Shown in pieces: positions 19,367 through 28,658 of a stretch of DNA of 64,000 nucleotides. Numbering within the stretch: position 1 is the first letter of the stretch; each line of letters starts with the position of its first letter. This DNA is from Calothrix membranacea FACHB-236 (GTDB lineage Bacteria > Cyanobacteriota > Cyanobacteriia > Cyanobacteriales > Nostocaceae): assembly GCF_014696315.1 (NCBI RefSeq), contig NZ_JACJPX010000001.1, positions 1 through 64,000 on the forward strand, given 5' to 3'. A program made the translations under genes and the position numbers. Below the pieces are notes generated by a model that did no database searches, was not told the origin of the DNA, and was given only the letters and a program-made list of their open reading frames with translations.

Positions 19367-19782
19367 AAATAAATTATGTTGATGTTTCTGTTGTGATCGC
19401 AATGCTATCTAATTTGTGAAATGACTTATTTACTAGTCCGGTTTGATTGCTGAAATCACTTGCTGAGAACAGAAATAGGGAAGAAGGAAGAGTACCAATT
19501 CTCCAAAATCAAGGTACACATATAGCAATCCTAAATGATTTGTGAAATATTGAATTAAGGTTCGTTGACTGTCAACAGTTAAAAGTTAACAACCACAACG
19601 GATATTTTTCACAACTGAAATAGGATTGCTATAGTCATCTGGTGGAATCGGTACAGGGAACAAGAGATAAATTTTTTGTAGACAATAGCGTAGTTTTTGA
19701 GGAATTAAATATGATTCCTATATAGTCAAAACAAGATGGGAGTTTATTAGATGAGATGTTGTAATGGCTGGTGAGCGATTAA
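19367..19782. other. Gap between tandem glycosyltransferases
   Basis: This 416-bp gap holds the miniature inverted-repeat element at 19521-19633 and otherwise nothing recognisable. Confidence 0.7.
19521..19633. mobile_element. MITE-like element, TATAGCAATCC family
   Basis: A 113-bp element bounded by perfect 13-bp terminal inverted repeats (TATAGCAATCCTA and TAGGATTGCTATA). Inverted similarity continues inward: TGTGAAA on the left pairs with TTTCACA on the right. It has no coding capacity. The centre holds GTTGACTGTCAACAG. A one-ended relative lies at 25246-25300. Confidence 0.8.
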
Positions 19783-20694
19783 TTAAGGTAAAGTTTGCAG
19801 TTTTTTTTTAATTTGGCTTTTTAGCCTAGATATCAAACTAGTCCGAAACTGAGTTTGCTGGGTAAATTGATCTGCCTGTACATCACGAATCATAAATTCT
19901 GGATGCTTGAGCGGAAATTCTATTGCTTGAGTAGGATGATTAGCAAATGGGCTATAAATATCTCTTGTGTTAGCTGCTGCCAAACTAAATCCAATATTAG
20001 AAACTAAATTGACATTGGGCAAAATAGTTAAAGCGTTTTGCAGCCAAGAAGTGAGAGTCCAGCGAAAAGCCCAGGAATCAATATTGCCTTTGTAACAATT
20101 TTCAAAAAGTCTTGTCCAGTATTTTACTGCGGTGGAATCATCAAGTATATCTTGCAGCCAGTTACCATCTCGAACTTCTACCCAATGCTTCATTTCCCTA
20201 TCATACTTTTGCCATGCGCGTCGCCAAGTTGCCCAGCCCCAAATCAGCGGATAGCGAGAAAAGTAATAGCTATTTTCAGTACGTTGGCGACCAAACTGAA
20301 AATTGTTTCCAGAAATGGTCATGATGCGTTGGTCATGACGATATTTATCTAATAATTGTTCACAATATGGAAAGAATGTGGGATGAGGTAAACAATCATC
20401 TTCCAGAATAATTGCTGTTTCTACTTGCTGAAAAACCCAGTCTAAACCTGTAGAAATACATTCTTTACATCCAAGATTAATATCAGATATTTTTTGAAGT
20501 AATTCACAATCCCAATCAATTTTCTCAATAATTTTTCTAGCAGCAGCACAATTTTCCACATCTTCAGGATGCTGCTGACGAGGGCCATCAGCAATTACTA
20601 ACAGCTTAGGGGGTTTAATCTGCCGAATTACCTCAAAAACTTGAGCTGTAGTATCTGGTTTATTAAAGATAATTAAGGCTATAGCAGTATTCAT
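19783..20694 (-). CDS. GT2-like glycosyltransferase, tandem copy A
   Basis: The 303-residue paralogue of the next gene shares its order of motifs: MNTAIALIIFNKPDTTAQVF, the acidic EDDCLPHPTFF site, QRIMTISGNNFQFG, and GWATWRRAW. The intact EDD suggests this copy kept a normal metal-binding site. The ATG at 20694 is used, not the in-frame ATG 42 bases upstream. The pair most likely arose by tandem duplication. Donor sugar unknown; role in the surrounding polysaccharide pathway is inferred from position. Confidence 0.84.
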   Translation of the reverse strand: MNTAIALIIFNKPDTTAQVFEVIRQIKPPKLLVIADGPRQQHPEDVENCAAARKIIEKIDWDCELLQKISDINLGCKECISTGLDWVFQQVETAIILEDDCLPHPTFFPYCEQLLDKYRHDQRIMTISGNNFQFGRQRTENSYYFSRYPLIWGWATWRRAWQKYDREMKHWVEVRDGNWLQDILDDSTAVKYWTRLFENCYKGNIDSWAFRWTLTSWLQNALTILPNVNLVSNIGFSLAAANTRDIYSPFANHPTQAIEFPLKHPEFMIRDVQADQFTQQTQFRTSLISRLKSQIKKKLQTLP

Positions 20695-20765
20695 AAGTTT
20701 ACTGACATTTGGTGTTTGGGGTTTGTGATTTGTCACATGAAAATCCTATCCCTAGCCTTTTGTTT

Positions 20766-22610
20766 CTAGCCCCTACCTAACTCATATTGCATTTGATGGT
20801 ATTGCCAAAATTTGCCGCGCTGTTGCAAAAGTTCTTGGTATCCACCTTGTTCGATGATATGACCTTGTTCGAGTACGACAATTTTGTCAGCTCGAAAAAT
20901 AGTAGATAATCGATGAGCGATCGCAATTACTGTTCTACCTACTGCTAGCTTTTCTAGAGAATCCTGTATCAACCTTTCAGAAACAGAGTCTAGGGCGCTG
21001 GTAGCTTCATCAAGAATCAAAATTTCGGGGTTGCGTAGGAGGGCGCGGGCTATAGCAATTCGTTGGCGTTGTCCACCAGATAAACGAACTCCGCGATCGC
21101 CTAGTTTAGTTTGAAAACCCTGGGGTAACTCTAAAATAAATTCTAGGGCATTGGCTTGTCTGGCTACTTCTTCAATTTCTGCCTCGTCTACGCCTTCTAA
21201 ACCATAGGCGATGTTGTTTTGGACGGTGGTATTAAAAATAAACGTATCTTGGCTGACTACCGCCATGCGCGATCGCAGTGATTGTAGGCGAAATTGGCGC
21301 AAGTCGATGCCATCTATCAAAATTTTGCCTCTGGTAGGATCGTAAAAGCGCATCAGCAAGTCTGCTAGGGTTGTTTTACCAGAACCGGAAGACCCCACCA
21401 ACGCTAGCATCTGATTGCGTTTGATTGTCAGGGTGATATCTTCTAAGACTAACTTGTGATCGTCATAGCTAAAATCTACACAGGTAAATGCGATCGCTTG
21501 TTTTAAACCCGAAAACTCCAGTTCTCCATCTTCCTGATAAGTCTTATTATCAGTTCTTAAAAGTTCGTTGACACTTCTCAATGAGCCATAATAAGTAGCA
21601 ATTATGCCCCAAGAACTGTTCATGTGAGCAATAATTGGTAACAGCCGAAATAGGGCAAACAAAAAAGCCAGTAACAACACTACATGAAGTTTACCACTAG
21701 CTACCAGTGTAGTGACTGCGACCAAAATCATGGCGATTAAAATTGTTGTCGCCATTGCCTCAATTAAAGGTTGCACCATAGCACTAATTGAGGTTGTTTT
21801 CATCCATGCTTTGGTAACTTGTCCGGCTACTTTATAGAAGCGTCTGCGCTCAAAATCTTGAGTCCAAAATGCTTGGACAGTTCTCACCCCACCTACAAAT
21901 TCTACAGCCGTGGATGCTAACTCACTGCCAGCCGCTGTCATTTCCACACTAGCTGCACGCACTCGCTTAATTAAATTTGCGGCTCCTGCTGCTAGTAAGC
22001 TAAATAAAAATACTGTCGCCAGCGTCAGTTGCCAAGAAATCACAAACATGGCTAGAGTATATGCCAAAATTATGCAACTTTTGCTAACAAAATTAATTAC
22101 CTCATTAAAAGCATAGCTAATTTCACTAACTTCGCTAGAAAATGTTTGAAAAAGTTCTCCAGAACGCTTTTGTGTATAATAACTTAAGCTGAGATTTTGA
22201 AACTGTTCAAAAATCTTTTTTCGTAAACTATCTATTAAATTAACTTCACAGAATTTGGCGTAATAACGTCCCAAGTAGCTGAAGAAACCCCGCAGCCAAA
22301 CATTAAATAAAATCAATCCAGATATCCGATAAATTCGCTCAGATGCACTAGCCTGAGTTCCCAAAAACCAAATATCAAACCAAGCAATTCCTGATTGTAA
22401 AGGTGGCTGATTAGCATTGGTTAAACCTTGCAACAAAACTGCAACTAAGCCAATTCCAGTTGCCTCAAGCACTGCTCCTATTAAAGTGAATAATACCGCG
22501 ATCGCCGCAGTTAACCGCAAAGGCTGAAACAACTGTAGGATTAGATAGTGTTCCTGCCAAAATTTGGTTTTTACGAGCATTCTATGAAATAAATTAAGTA
22601 GCTCATGCAT
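20766..22610 (-). CDS. ABC exporter, fused membrane and ATPase domains (MsbA/PglK-like)
   Basis: The 614-residue half-transporter has six hydrophobic segments in its first 330 residues and a C-terminal ATPase. Walker A is VGSSGSGKTTLADLL, the signature is LSGGQRQRIAIARALL, Walker B is ILILDEATSALD, and the switch His is in IAIAHRLSTI. Proteins of this type flip lipid-linked sugars or lipid A. With no Wzx flippase seen in the locus, it is the best candidate for moving the undecaprenyl-linked unit across the inner membrane. That role is inferred from context. Confidence 0.92.
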   Translation of the reverse strand: MHELLNLFHRMLVKTKFWQEHYLILQLFQPLRLTAAIAVLFTLIGAVLEATGIGLVAVLLQGLTNANQPPLQSGIAWFDIWFLGTQASASERIYRISGLILFNVWLRGFFSYLGRYYAKFCEVNLIDSLRKKIFEQFQNLSLSYYTQKRSGELFQTFSSEVSEISYAFNEVINFVSKSCIILAYTLAMFVISWQLTLATVFLFSLLAAGAANLIKRVRAASVEMTAAGSELASTAVEFVGGVRTVQAFWTQDFERRRFYKVAGQVTKAWMKTTSISAMVQPLIEAMATTILIAMILVAVTTLVASGKLHVVLLLAFLFALFRLLPIIAHMNSSWGIIATYYGSLRSVNELLRTDNKTYQEDGELEFSGLKQAIAFTCVDFSYDDHKLVLEDITLTIKRNQMLALVGSSGSGKTTLADLLMRFYDPTRGKILIDGIDLRQFRLQSLRSRMAVVSQDTFIFNTTVQNNIAYGLEGVDEAEIEEVARQANALEFILELPQGFQTKLGDRGVRLSGGQRQRIAIARALLRNPEILILDEATSALDSVSERLIQDSLEKLAVGRTVIAIAHRLSTIFRADKIVVLEQGHIIEQGGYQELLQQRGKFWQYHQMQYELGRG

Positions 22611-22700
22611 AAATTATTCTTGGTTGCGGTTACCACTTATATACACTAGGGTCTAGGGACTAGAATTTATTTCTGAAAACTCATGTTGAGCTTAGTTTAT

Positions 22701-23624
22701 CTAACATATATAATCTTTTTTTCGCAACCTTTGCGGCAGTATTGATGTTAGCAACTGTAAATAATTTTTGATTTTGGAATTGATGTTGAATAGCCAAATT
22801 ATCAATTTCCATCTTTTTTGATAATGGTTGTATTTGGCAAAAAATTTTAGAGCTGAAACTATATGTACCACCCGCAGGTAGTTAAATAGAGAACGGGTGC
22901 TGGTACGTTGATAAAGATGTAGCGCAGATGCTTCCGGTTGAAATAATACTCGATAACCGTTTTGCCAAGCATCTAAACACAAACTCACATCTTCAAAATA
23001 TAAGAAAAAACGTTCATCAAATAAACCATGTTTGGCAATATACTCTCCCGATATCATCATAAATGCCCCTATGGCCCAGTTAATTTCAACTACTTTTTGC
23101 GGATGAGGCATCTGGGAGTAATAATAGTCAAACGGGTGTAATATACTTTGCAGAGTTTCACCCAACAACTGCTTGAGAAATAAATATGTAAAGGTAGGAA
23201 ATCTGCGGATTGACGGTTGCACAGAACGGTCGAGATAAACTAGCTGCGGACAAACAATCGCAATATCTTTTGCGGCGTTCAATGTTGTCGCTAATTGGGT
23301 AATTACCTCAGGCTTAAATGTTACATCTGGATTTACCAAAACATACATTTTACTGGGTGAAGCTTCAACTGCTCTATTATTACCTTTTGCGAAACCTAAA
23401 TTTTCCTGTCCTTTGATTCCTATAAAGGTTTTAGGATATTTTCTACTAAATTCATCGAGAATTTGGGGAGAATTATCAACAGAAGCATTGTCATAAACTA
23501 CTATTTTGCCTGTATTTGGATAGTACTTTTGAATTGTGGACAGGCATGACTCTATTGAACCTCGTAAAGTCTGAGACGAGTTCCAAGAAACAATGATAAA
23601 AGAAAGCTCGTTGATAACTGCCAT
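22701..23624 (-). CDS. Glycosyltransferase family 2 (rhamnosyltransferase-like)
   Basis: Inverting GT-A enzyme of 307 residues. It shows FIIVSWNSSQTLRGSIESCL, VVYDNASVDNSPQIL, the donor-site VLVNPDVTFKPE, and a C-terminal ERFFLYFEDVSLCLDAWQNG block whose acidic residues are typical of WbbL-like rhamnosyltransferases. Since the same locus makes dTDP-rhamnose, rhamnose transfer is a reasonable guess. It is 90 bp upstream of the ABC exporter on the same strand. Confidence 0.88.
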   Translation of the reverse strand: MAVINELSFIIVSWNSSQTLRGSIESCLSTIQKYYPNTGKIVVYDNASVDNSPQILDEFSRKYPKTFIGIKGQENLGFAKGNNRAVEASPSKMYVLVNPDVTFKPEVITQLATTLNAAKDIAIVCPQLVYLDRSVQPSIRRFPTFTYLFLKQLLGETLQSILHPFDYYYSQMPHPQKVVEINWAIGAFMMISGEYIAKHGLFDERFFLYFEDVSLCLDAWQNGYRVLFQPEASALHLYQRTSTRSLFNYLRVVHIVSALKFFAKYNHYQKRWKLIIWLFNINSKIKNYLQLLTSILPQRLRKKDYIC

Positions 23625-24349
23625 GAGCTACACACTCCCATAAACACCTTTATTTGTGTGAAGACGATGCAATCGCCATCAGCACCTAAATAAATTGCAA
23701 AATTCATAACCAGAGATGATATTGTTTGTCCCTCCTATAGCTAACTTGGAAATGTTTTTATAGACAAATTACAATCTAATTGCGGAATTAGAGTTATTTA
23801 CTTGTATATAGCTAACTGGTTATATAGCCAATCAAAATATTGTAAAAAATTATATGTATTCAATTTTGTCAAGCAGTTATGCAACATACATATAATTTTA
23901 CTCATAGAGAGTATAATTTCAAGCCACTGAGAATATTGACACGAGAATTATAGTATTTCTACAGTAAACTATCCCTGGTAATTTTGATCATTTTCTCATG
24001 AATCTGGTACTTATCAAATTGAACGGCATGATGATTTTATACTATTGAAGTCGTAATTGTACGAAAAAAAATCCCAAAAATTCCTAAAATATACAACTTG
24101 GTGTATGTTATTTTACAGCAAGAGTGATATAGCAAAATATGGAGTTGCTATTATGGTTATGCTTGAGATTGTGCCAAAACTATACCGTGACTCTAGGGCT
24201 TTTATTGTATAAATTAAGTTAGTACACCCCTTAATAAATATTTTTATCTAGTAAAAAATTTTACTAGATAAATAGTAATTCATGCAATTTCTATACTAAT
24301 AAGATTTGAGGAATTTACCGAATAACCGCTATGGTAATATTCTCAATAA
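23625..24349. other. Long AT-rich divergent gap
   Basis: No gene is seen in 725 bp. It separates the left-facing and right-facing halves of the glycosyltransferase block, so at least two promoters are expected. It contains the palindrome at 24243-24272 and a short inverted pair (ATAGCAA at 24128, TTGCTAT at 24146) similar to the ends of the MITE at 19521. Confidence 0.6.
24243..24272. repeat. Perfect AT-rich palindrome
   Basis: Two 14-bp arms, TTTATCTAGTAAAA and TTTTACTAGATAAA, are separated by AA. It lies about 80 bases upstream of the methyltransferase start. It could be a terminator, an operator or a cruciform site. Confidence 0.65.
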
Positions 24350-25222
24350 ATGGAGAAGCATCTGAAGTTGGGTATTGCCCAAAATGTCAAAATTGTCATC
24401 AGGCGACTGGTGTTAAGATATGCTTTCTACCGTAGCCCAATAACTAGGGGTAGCAAGATGAAATTAATCAATGCAGTTGCAAAAGTGATGCAAAACTTAG
24501 GCAACCACAGATTGGGAAAATGTAATATATGTGGTAGTCCAACAGTTTTTCTCTGTATTGATGTTTTAAGTGTTCGTAATAATATGTACTGCCCTTTCTG
24601 TCGCAGTTCCTCACGGAAAAGGCACGTTGCTAAAATATTGATTAATGAAGTGTCGCCAACAGGCTCTGCAATATCTGAGATTGTTAAAAAGCAGCCATTA
24701 AGTATTTATAATGCTGATGTTGATGATGCATTTTATCAAATATTGCATCATCATGATTCATATACTTGTTCTACTTTCTCTCCCGAAGTTAAACCAGGAA
24801 CTCAAATACGTCCTGGTGTATTTTGTCAAGATTTAGAAAATTTGACTTTTAAAGATGAAAGCTTTGATGTTGTGATTACCGAAGACGTATTTGAACATGT
24901 GAGAAATCATGAACAGGGTTTGCGGGAAATACACCGGGTTTTAAAAGTAGGTGGCTACCATATTTTTACCGTTCCCTGTAACTTTGATCAACAAACTATT
25001 GTGAGAGTCGATACTTCTGGTAAAGAAGATATCCATTTATTACCACCAGAGTATCATGGAGACAGAATTCGCGGCAAAATTCTGGCCTATAGAACATTTG
25101 GCATAGATATTTATGATTTATTAAAAAATATTGGTTTCGCCACTAAAGTAGATTTTTCTAATTATCTCGATCAGAAAAATGGCATATTCGATAGTTACAT
25201 TTTTTGTTCTAAAAAACTATAA
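24350..25222 (+). CDS. SAM-dependent methyltransferase with zinc-knuckle-like N-terminus
   Basis: The 290-residue class I methyltransferase has a cysteine module before the catalytic domain: CNICG near residues 58-62 and CPFC near 83-86, which could bind zinc. The core shows FKDESFDVVITEDVFEHV, then HRVLKVGGYHIFTVP, as in the type-11 family. The GxGxG SAM loop is poorly conserved, so activity needs proof. The ATG at 24350 has no clear ribosome site; an ATG at 24458 preceded by AGGGGT is an alternative. It may methylate a sugar or lipid-linked glycan. Confidence 0.8.
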   Translation: MEKHLKLGIAQNVKIVIRRLVLRYAFYRSPITRGSKMKLINAVAKVMQNLGNHRLGKCNICGSPTVFLCIDVLSVRNNMYCPFCRSSSRKRHVAKILINEVSPTGSAISEIVKKQPLSIYNADVDDAFYQILHHHDSYTCSTFSPEVKPGTQIRPGVFCQDLENLTFKDESFDVVITEDVFEHVRNHEQGLREIHRVLKVGGYHIFTVPCNFDQQTIVRVDTSGKEDIHLLPPEYHGDRIRGKILAYRTFGIDIYDLLKNIGFATKVDFSNYLDQKNGIFDSYIFCSKKL

Positions 25223-25245
25223 CTAAATTTGAATATAAACTCACG

Positions 25246-25300
25246 ATATAGCAATCCTCATTTGAGAATAAGGTTGTCAACAGTCAACATTTTCACTATA
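25246..25300. repeat. Degenerate one-ended copy of the TATAGCAATCC element
   Basis: TATAGCAATCCT followed by ATTTG, GAA, AAGGTT and GTCAACAGT repeats the order seen in the left half of the element at 19521. No matching right end is evident. It fills the gap before the next glycosyltransferase and argues against using the TTG at 25229 as that gene's start. Confidence 0.6.
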
Positions 25301-25348
25301 TTTACAAAACCTTTTAAGTTCCCTATTCCTTTCTTCAGCTATACAGCA

Positions 25349-26593
25349 ATGAAATCTCTAATTCTTAGTACTTTTGATATTAATGGCGGTGCGGCGCGTG
25401 CAGCATATCGTCTGCATCAAGGACTAAGGAAAATAAATATAGATTCTCAAATGCTGGTACAGTATAAAACTAGCGGCGATCGCACAGTTATTAGTCATCA
25501 GCATAAGCTAGAAAAATGGCTCAACCAGATGCGGCCGACTTTAGATAACTTACCGCTGAAGTTTTATGCAGGTAATAATGATGAAAGCTTTTCTCCACAA
25601 TGGTTTCCTGACTTAATTCAGCCTAAGCTAAAGTCTTTATCTTTAGATATTATTAATATCCATTGGACTTGTGGATATCTGCAACTGGAAAGTGTTGCCA
25701 GATTTACTCAGCCTGTGGTTTGGACTTTGCATGATATGTCTGTATTTACAGGAGGCTGTTATTATAGCTTGGATTGCGATCGCTACCTCAATTCCTGTGG
25801 TGCTTGCGTACAACTGCAAAGCCAGAAACAGCAAGATTTATCGCGATGGATATGGCAACGCAAAGCTAAAACATGGCAGCCGCATAACTGTACAATTGTC
25901 ACGCCGAGTATTTGGTTGGCTGATTGTGCTAAGAAAAGTTCTCTATTGCGGGACTTTCGCATAGAAGTTATTCCTAACGGTTTAGATATTCAAAGATACA
26001 AACCGCTAAATCGAGATATAGCGCGAGAGTGGTTAAATTTACCCCAAGATAAGCAATTAGTGCTATTTGGCGCAGCCGCAACTAATCACCCCAGAAAGGG
26101 ATTTAACTTATTGCTGTCAGCATTAGCAAATTTGGCACAAGCTGGATATCAAGACAAGATGGAATTGGTAATTTTTGGTTCCTCTTCACCCGATACAGCG
26201 AAAAATATTGACTTTAAGTCCCACTATTTAGGCAGTCTCAACGATGATATTACCTTGGCGCTAGTTTACGCCGCCGCAGACGTATTTGTTGCCCCATCTG
26301 TGCAAGATAACTTACCAAATACTGTGATGGAGTCTCTTAGTTGCGGTACTCCTTGCGTCGCCTTCAATATTGGTGGAATGTCCGATATGATAGAACACCA
26401 ACAAAATGGCTACTTAGCTCAACCCTTTGAGATAGAGAGCTTGGCACATGGTATTGTTTGGGTATTGTCAGATAGCGATCGCCTACAACGACTCAGACAA
26501 CGCGCCCGTGAAAAAGTTGAACAAGAATTCTCACAAGATTTGCAAGCAAAACGCTACTCTAATTTATTTAGTGAAATGCTCATAAATTCGTAG
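25349..26593 (+). CDS. Glycosyltransferase family 4
   Basis: The 414-residue GT-B enzyme starts MKSLILSTFDINGGAARAAYR. The acceptor-side WTLHDMSVFTGGCYY segment is typical of cyanobacterial GT4 exopolysaccharide enzymes. The donor site reads AADVFVAPSVQDNLPNTVMESLSC with a partly altered E-x7-E, followed by GTPCVAFNIGG. The frame extends to a TTG at 25229, but that stretch is repeat-derived, so ATG 25349 is preferred. It contributes a sugar of unknown identity. Confidence 0.9.
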   Translation: MKSLILSTFDINGGAARAAYRLHQGLRKINIDSQMLVQYKTSGDRTVISHQHKLEKWLNQMRPTLDNLPLKFYAGNNDESFSPQWFPDLIQPKLKSLSLDIINIHWTCGYLQLESVARFTQPVVWTLHDMSVFTGGCYYSLDCDRYLNSCGACVQLQSQKQQDLSRWIWQRKAKTWQPHNCTIVTPSIWLADCAKKSSLLRDFRIEVIPNGLDIQRYKPLNRDIAREWLNLPQDKQLVLFGAAATNHPRKGFNLLLSALANLAQAGYQDKMELVIFGSSSPDTAKNIDFKSHYLGSLNDDITLALVYAAADVFVAPSVQDNLPNTVMESLSCGTPCVAFNIGGMSDMIEHQQNGYLAQPFEIESLAHGIVWVLSDSDRLQRLRQRAREKVEQEFSQDLQAKRYSNLFSEMLINS

Positions 26594-26644
26594 TCAGGAA
26601 TTTAGTGCTGATTACTATTAAATCTCATATTTAAAGAGGACACC

Positions 26645-27787
26645 TTGAATATCAACACCAACATCGCCAAAGGAGAAACAAACTATTTTTTCTATAGCTT
26701 GATTTTTTACAGCATAGCAGTTTTGTATCTCATTCCCTATGACTTGAAACTACCATACGCTAGGGTTTGCCTACCTTTACTTACAATTATTTTAATTTTA
26801 CAATTTGGTTATTACAAAAGTAAGTTAATCATTAGCGATATTATCGTTGTTTGTCTAGTTCTACTAGTAACTATCTTAAATTTTTCTAGCTATCAGTTAT
26901 TTCGATATAGTTTACCTATATGCCTAATTGCTATTTGCTTTAGTGGTAGTCCTTATATTCCTATCAAAAGAAGCTATTTAGTGGGGTTATCTTGGTGCGC
27001 CTTGGTATCTATGATTTACCAAATGTTGAGCTATAGGCGTTTAGAGTTTGATAGTAGTCAAAGAGTTGCTTTAAGCAATGGCGATCCTAATGTGTCAGGC
27101 TTATTTATGCTCTTGTTTTTCTTTTTATGTGTGAAGATTAAATTTAAACCAGGAATTATTTTAGCTTTAATCTCTACTGTTTTATTTTTAAGCCGTAATT
27201 ATTTTCTCACATTGTGTATATTTTTTCTGTTAGCTGTTTTAGAAAAGCCTCTATTTAAGATACTAGGTAAAATCCATTTCTCGATTATCTTTATCTTAGC
27301 TAACTTATTTGGTTTACTAGTAGGAGAGTTTTTTTTAAACAGAGTAGAAGTTGGCTTTGCTTATGACACAGGTGCAAGTCGTCTTTTGTCTTTTAATGAT
27401 AAATCTAATTTAATTAGGTTTGAGGCAAATCGGTTTTTAATTCATTCTTATGTTAATGATTTAAGTTTAGCTTTAAAAGGCTATGGTGAAAATTACGAAT
27501 CTGTATTTAGACCGATAGGGGCGATTATCCATAACTCCTTTTTAGAGGTGATTGCATACACTGGTATTCCCCTGGGAATACTTTATTTCTTCATTTTTTT
27601 AAAAGTAGTTAGTGGTTACTTCACTCAAGAGAATTTGAAATATATTTTGTCCTACTTATTTTTCTGTTTATTTCTGCATACTGGACTTCAAGGTATAGCA
27701 CCCTTACTGTTTATCAGTATTTTAGCTATGTCCGTAGAGCATCAAAAATCTCATAAAATTATCTTATTCAATAACATTGAGTATTAA
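26645..27787 (+). CDS. O-antigen polymerase/ligase-like membrane protein (Wzy candidate)
   Basis: The 380-residue product is almost wholly hydrophobic, with roughly ten membrane segments, and has a soluble loop near residues 240-300. The loop contains RLLSFNDKSNLIRFEANRF and then GAIIHNSFLEVIAYTGI, which matches the conserved HN-xx-L pattern of the Wzy/WaaL family. Translation starts at TTG with GAGGA just upstream. It would join repeat units at the periplasmic face. Sequence conservation in this family is low, so the call rests on topology, the loop motif and context. Confidence 0.78.
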   Translation: MNINTNIAKGETNYFFYSLIFYSIAVLYLIPYDLKLPYARVCLPLLTIILILQFGYYKSKLIISDIIVVCLVLLVTILNFSSYQLFRYSLPICLIAICFSGSPYIPIKRSYLVGLSWCALVSMIYQMLSYRRLEFDSSQRVALSNGDPNVSGLFMLLFFFLCVKIKFKPGIILALISTVLFLSRNYFLTLCIFFLLAVLEKPLFKILGKIHFSIIFILANLFGLLVGEFFLNRVEVGFAYDTGASRLLSFNDKSNLIRFEANRFLIHSYVNDLSLALKGYGENYESVFRPIGAIIHNSFLEVIAYTGIPLGILYFFIFLKVVSGYFTQENLKYILSYLFFCLFLHTGLQGIAPLLFISILAMSVEHQKSHKIILFNNIEY

Positions 27788-27796
27788 TCTGTCAAA

Positions 27797-28651
27797 ATGT
27801 CGCTGAAAATTTCTATTATTACGCCCAGCTTTAATTCCGAAAAAACTATAGAAAAGACGATTTTAAGTGTAATTTCTCAAAAACATGACTCGGCAATCGA
27901 ATATATCATTATTGATGGTGGTTCTACAGATAAAACCTGTGAAATTATCAAAAAATATGCAGATAATATAGATGTATTCATTTCTGAACATGACAATGGC
28001 CCTTATGATGCTATGAATAAGGGAGTTAGTCTCGCAACTGGCGATATTATTGGCATTATTAACTCCGATGATTGGTATCATGACAGGACAATTAAGATAG
28101 TAGAATCTGAATTTGTGAACCATCCAGATATTGATATCATTTATGCCCCTGTAGATAATTATTACTCTGGGAATTTTATTGCTACCTTTATGCCTGGTAG
28201 TTTAAATAAATTACCGATTAGGTTTACTTTAAACCATCCTAGCTGTTTTATTAAAAAGACAGCCTACAATTTAGTAGGTTTATATGATTTACAATACAAA
28301 ATTACAGCAGATTATGATTTAATTTTACGGTTGTATTTAGCCAAACTCAAGTTCCATTTTGTGAATGTTCCCCTGGCTGCTTATTCATTAAATGGGATGA
28401 GTTCTTCTACTAAACCTTGGGATAGAGCAAAATTAATTAAAGAGTCTTGGGTAATTAGTAAAAAAGCATCTGTAAATTTAGATAGAACCCTAAAGCAACA
28501 ACATCTGCAAGCTTATATTGCATGGATTTTTAATGAAATTTTTGCAATTCCAGCTCGATATTTTTTGAAACCGCCTTTAGCGAGAAAGCTCAAGAAAATT
28601 TTAACCAGATTGATTAAAAATCCCATTTCCGATGAATATGGTCAGTGGTAG
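27797..28651 (+). CDS. Glycosyltransferase family 2
   Basis: A 284-residue GT-A enzyme with ISIITPSFNSEKTIEKTI, the IIIDGGSTDKTCEII nucleotide site, the GPYDAMNKGVSLATGD block and the IINSDDWYHD metal site. It resembles WcaA/WfgS-type transferases that recognise a lipid-linked acceptor. It starts 9 bp after the polymerase gene and ends 7 bp before the next glycosyltransferase, so the three form one transcription unit. Confidence 0.92.
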   Translation: MSLKISIITPSFNSEKTIEKTILSVISQKHDSAIEYIIIDGGSTDKTCEIIKKYADNIDVFISEHDNGPYDAMNKGVSLATGDIIGIINSDDWYHDRTIKIVESEFVNHPDIDIIYAPVDNYYSGNFIATFMPGSLNKLPIRFTLNHPSCFIKKTAYNLVGLYDLQYKITADYDLILRLYLAKLKFHFVNVPLAAYSLNGMSSSTKPWDRAKLIKESWVISKKASVNLDRTLKQQHLQAYIAWIFNEIFAIPARYFLKPPLARKLKKILTRLIKNPISDEYGQW

Positions 28652-28658
28652 TTAATTT

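Noticed and set aside
18437-20694. Hemolysin-like (HlpA) function for the tandem pair
   Set aside because: That name is carried by transferred annotations. The visible motifs are those of GT-A glycosyltransferases.
25229-25348. Longer glycosyltransferase start at TTG 25229
   Set aside because: The extension is encoded by a decayed copy of the TATAGCAATCC element, while the family begins at MKSLILSTFDINGG.
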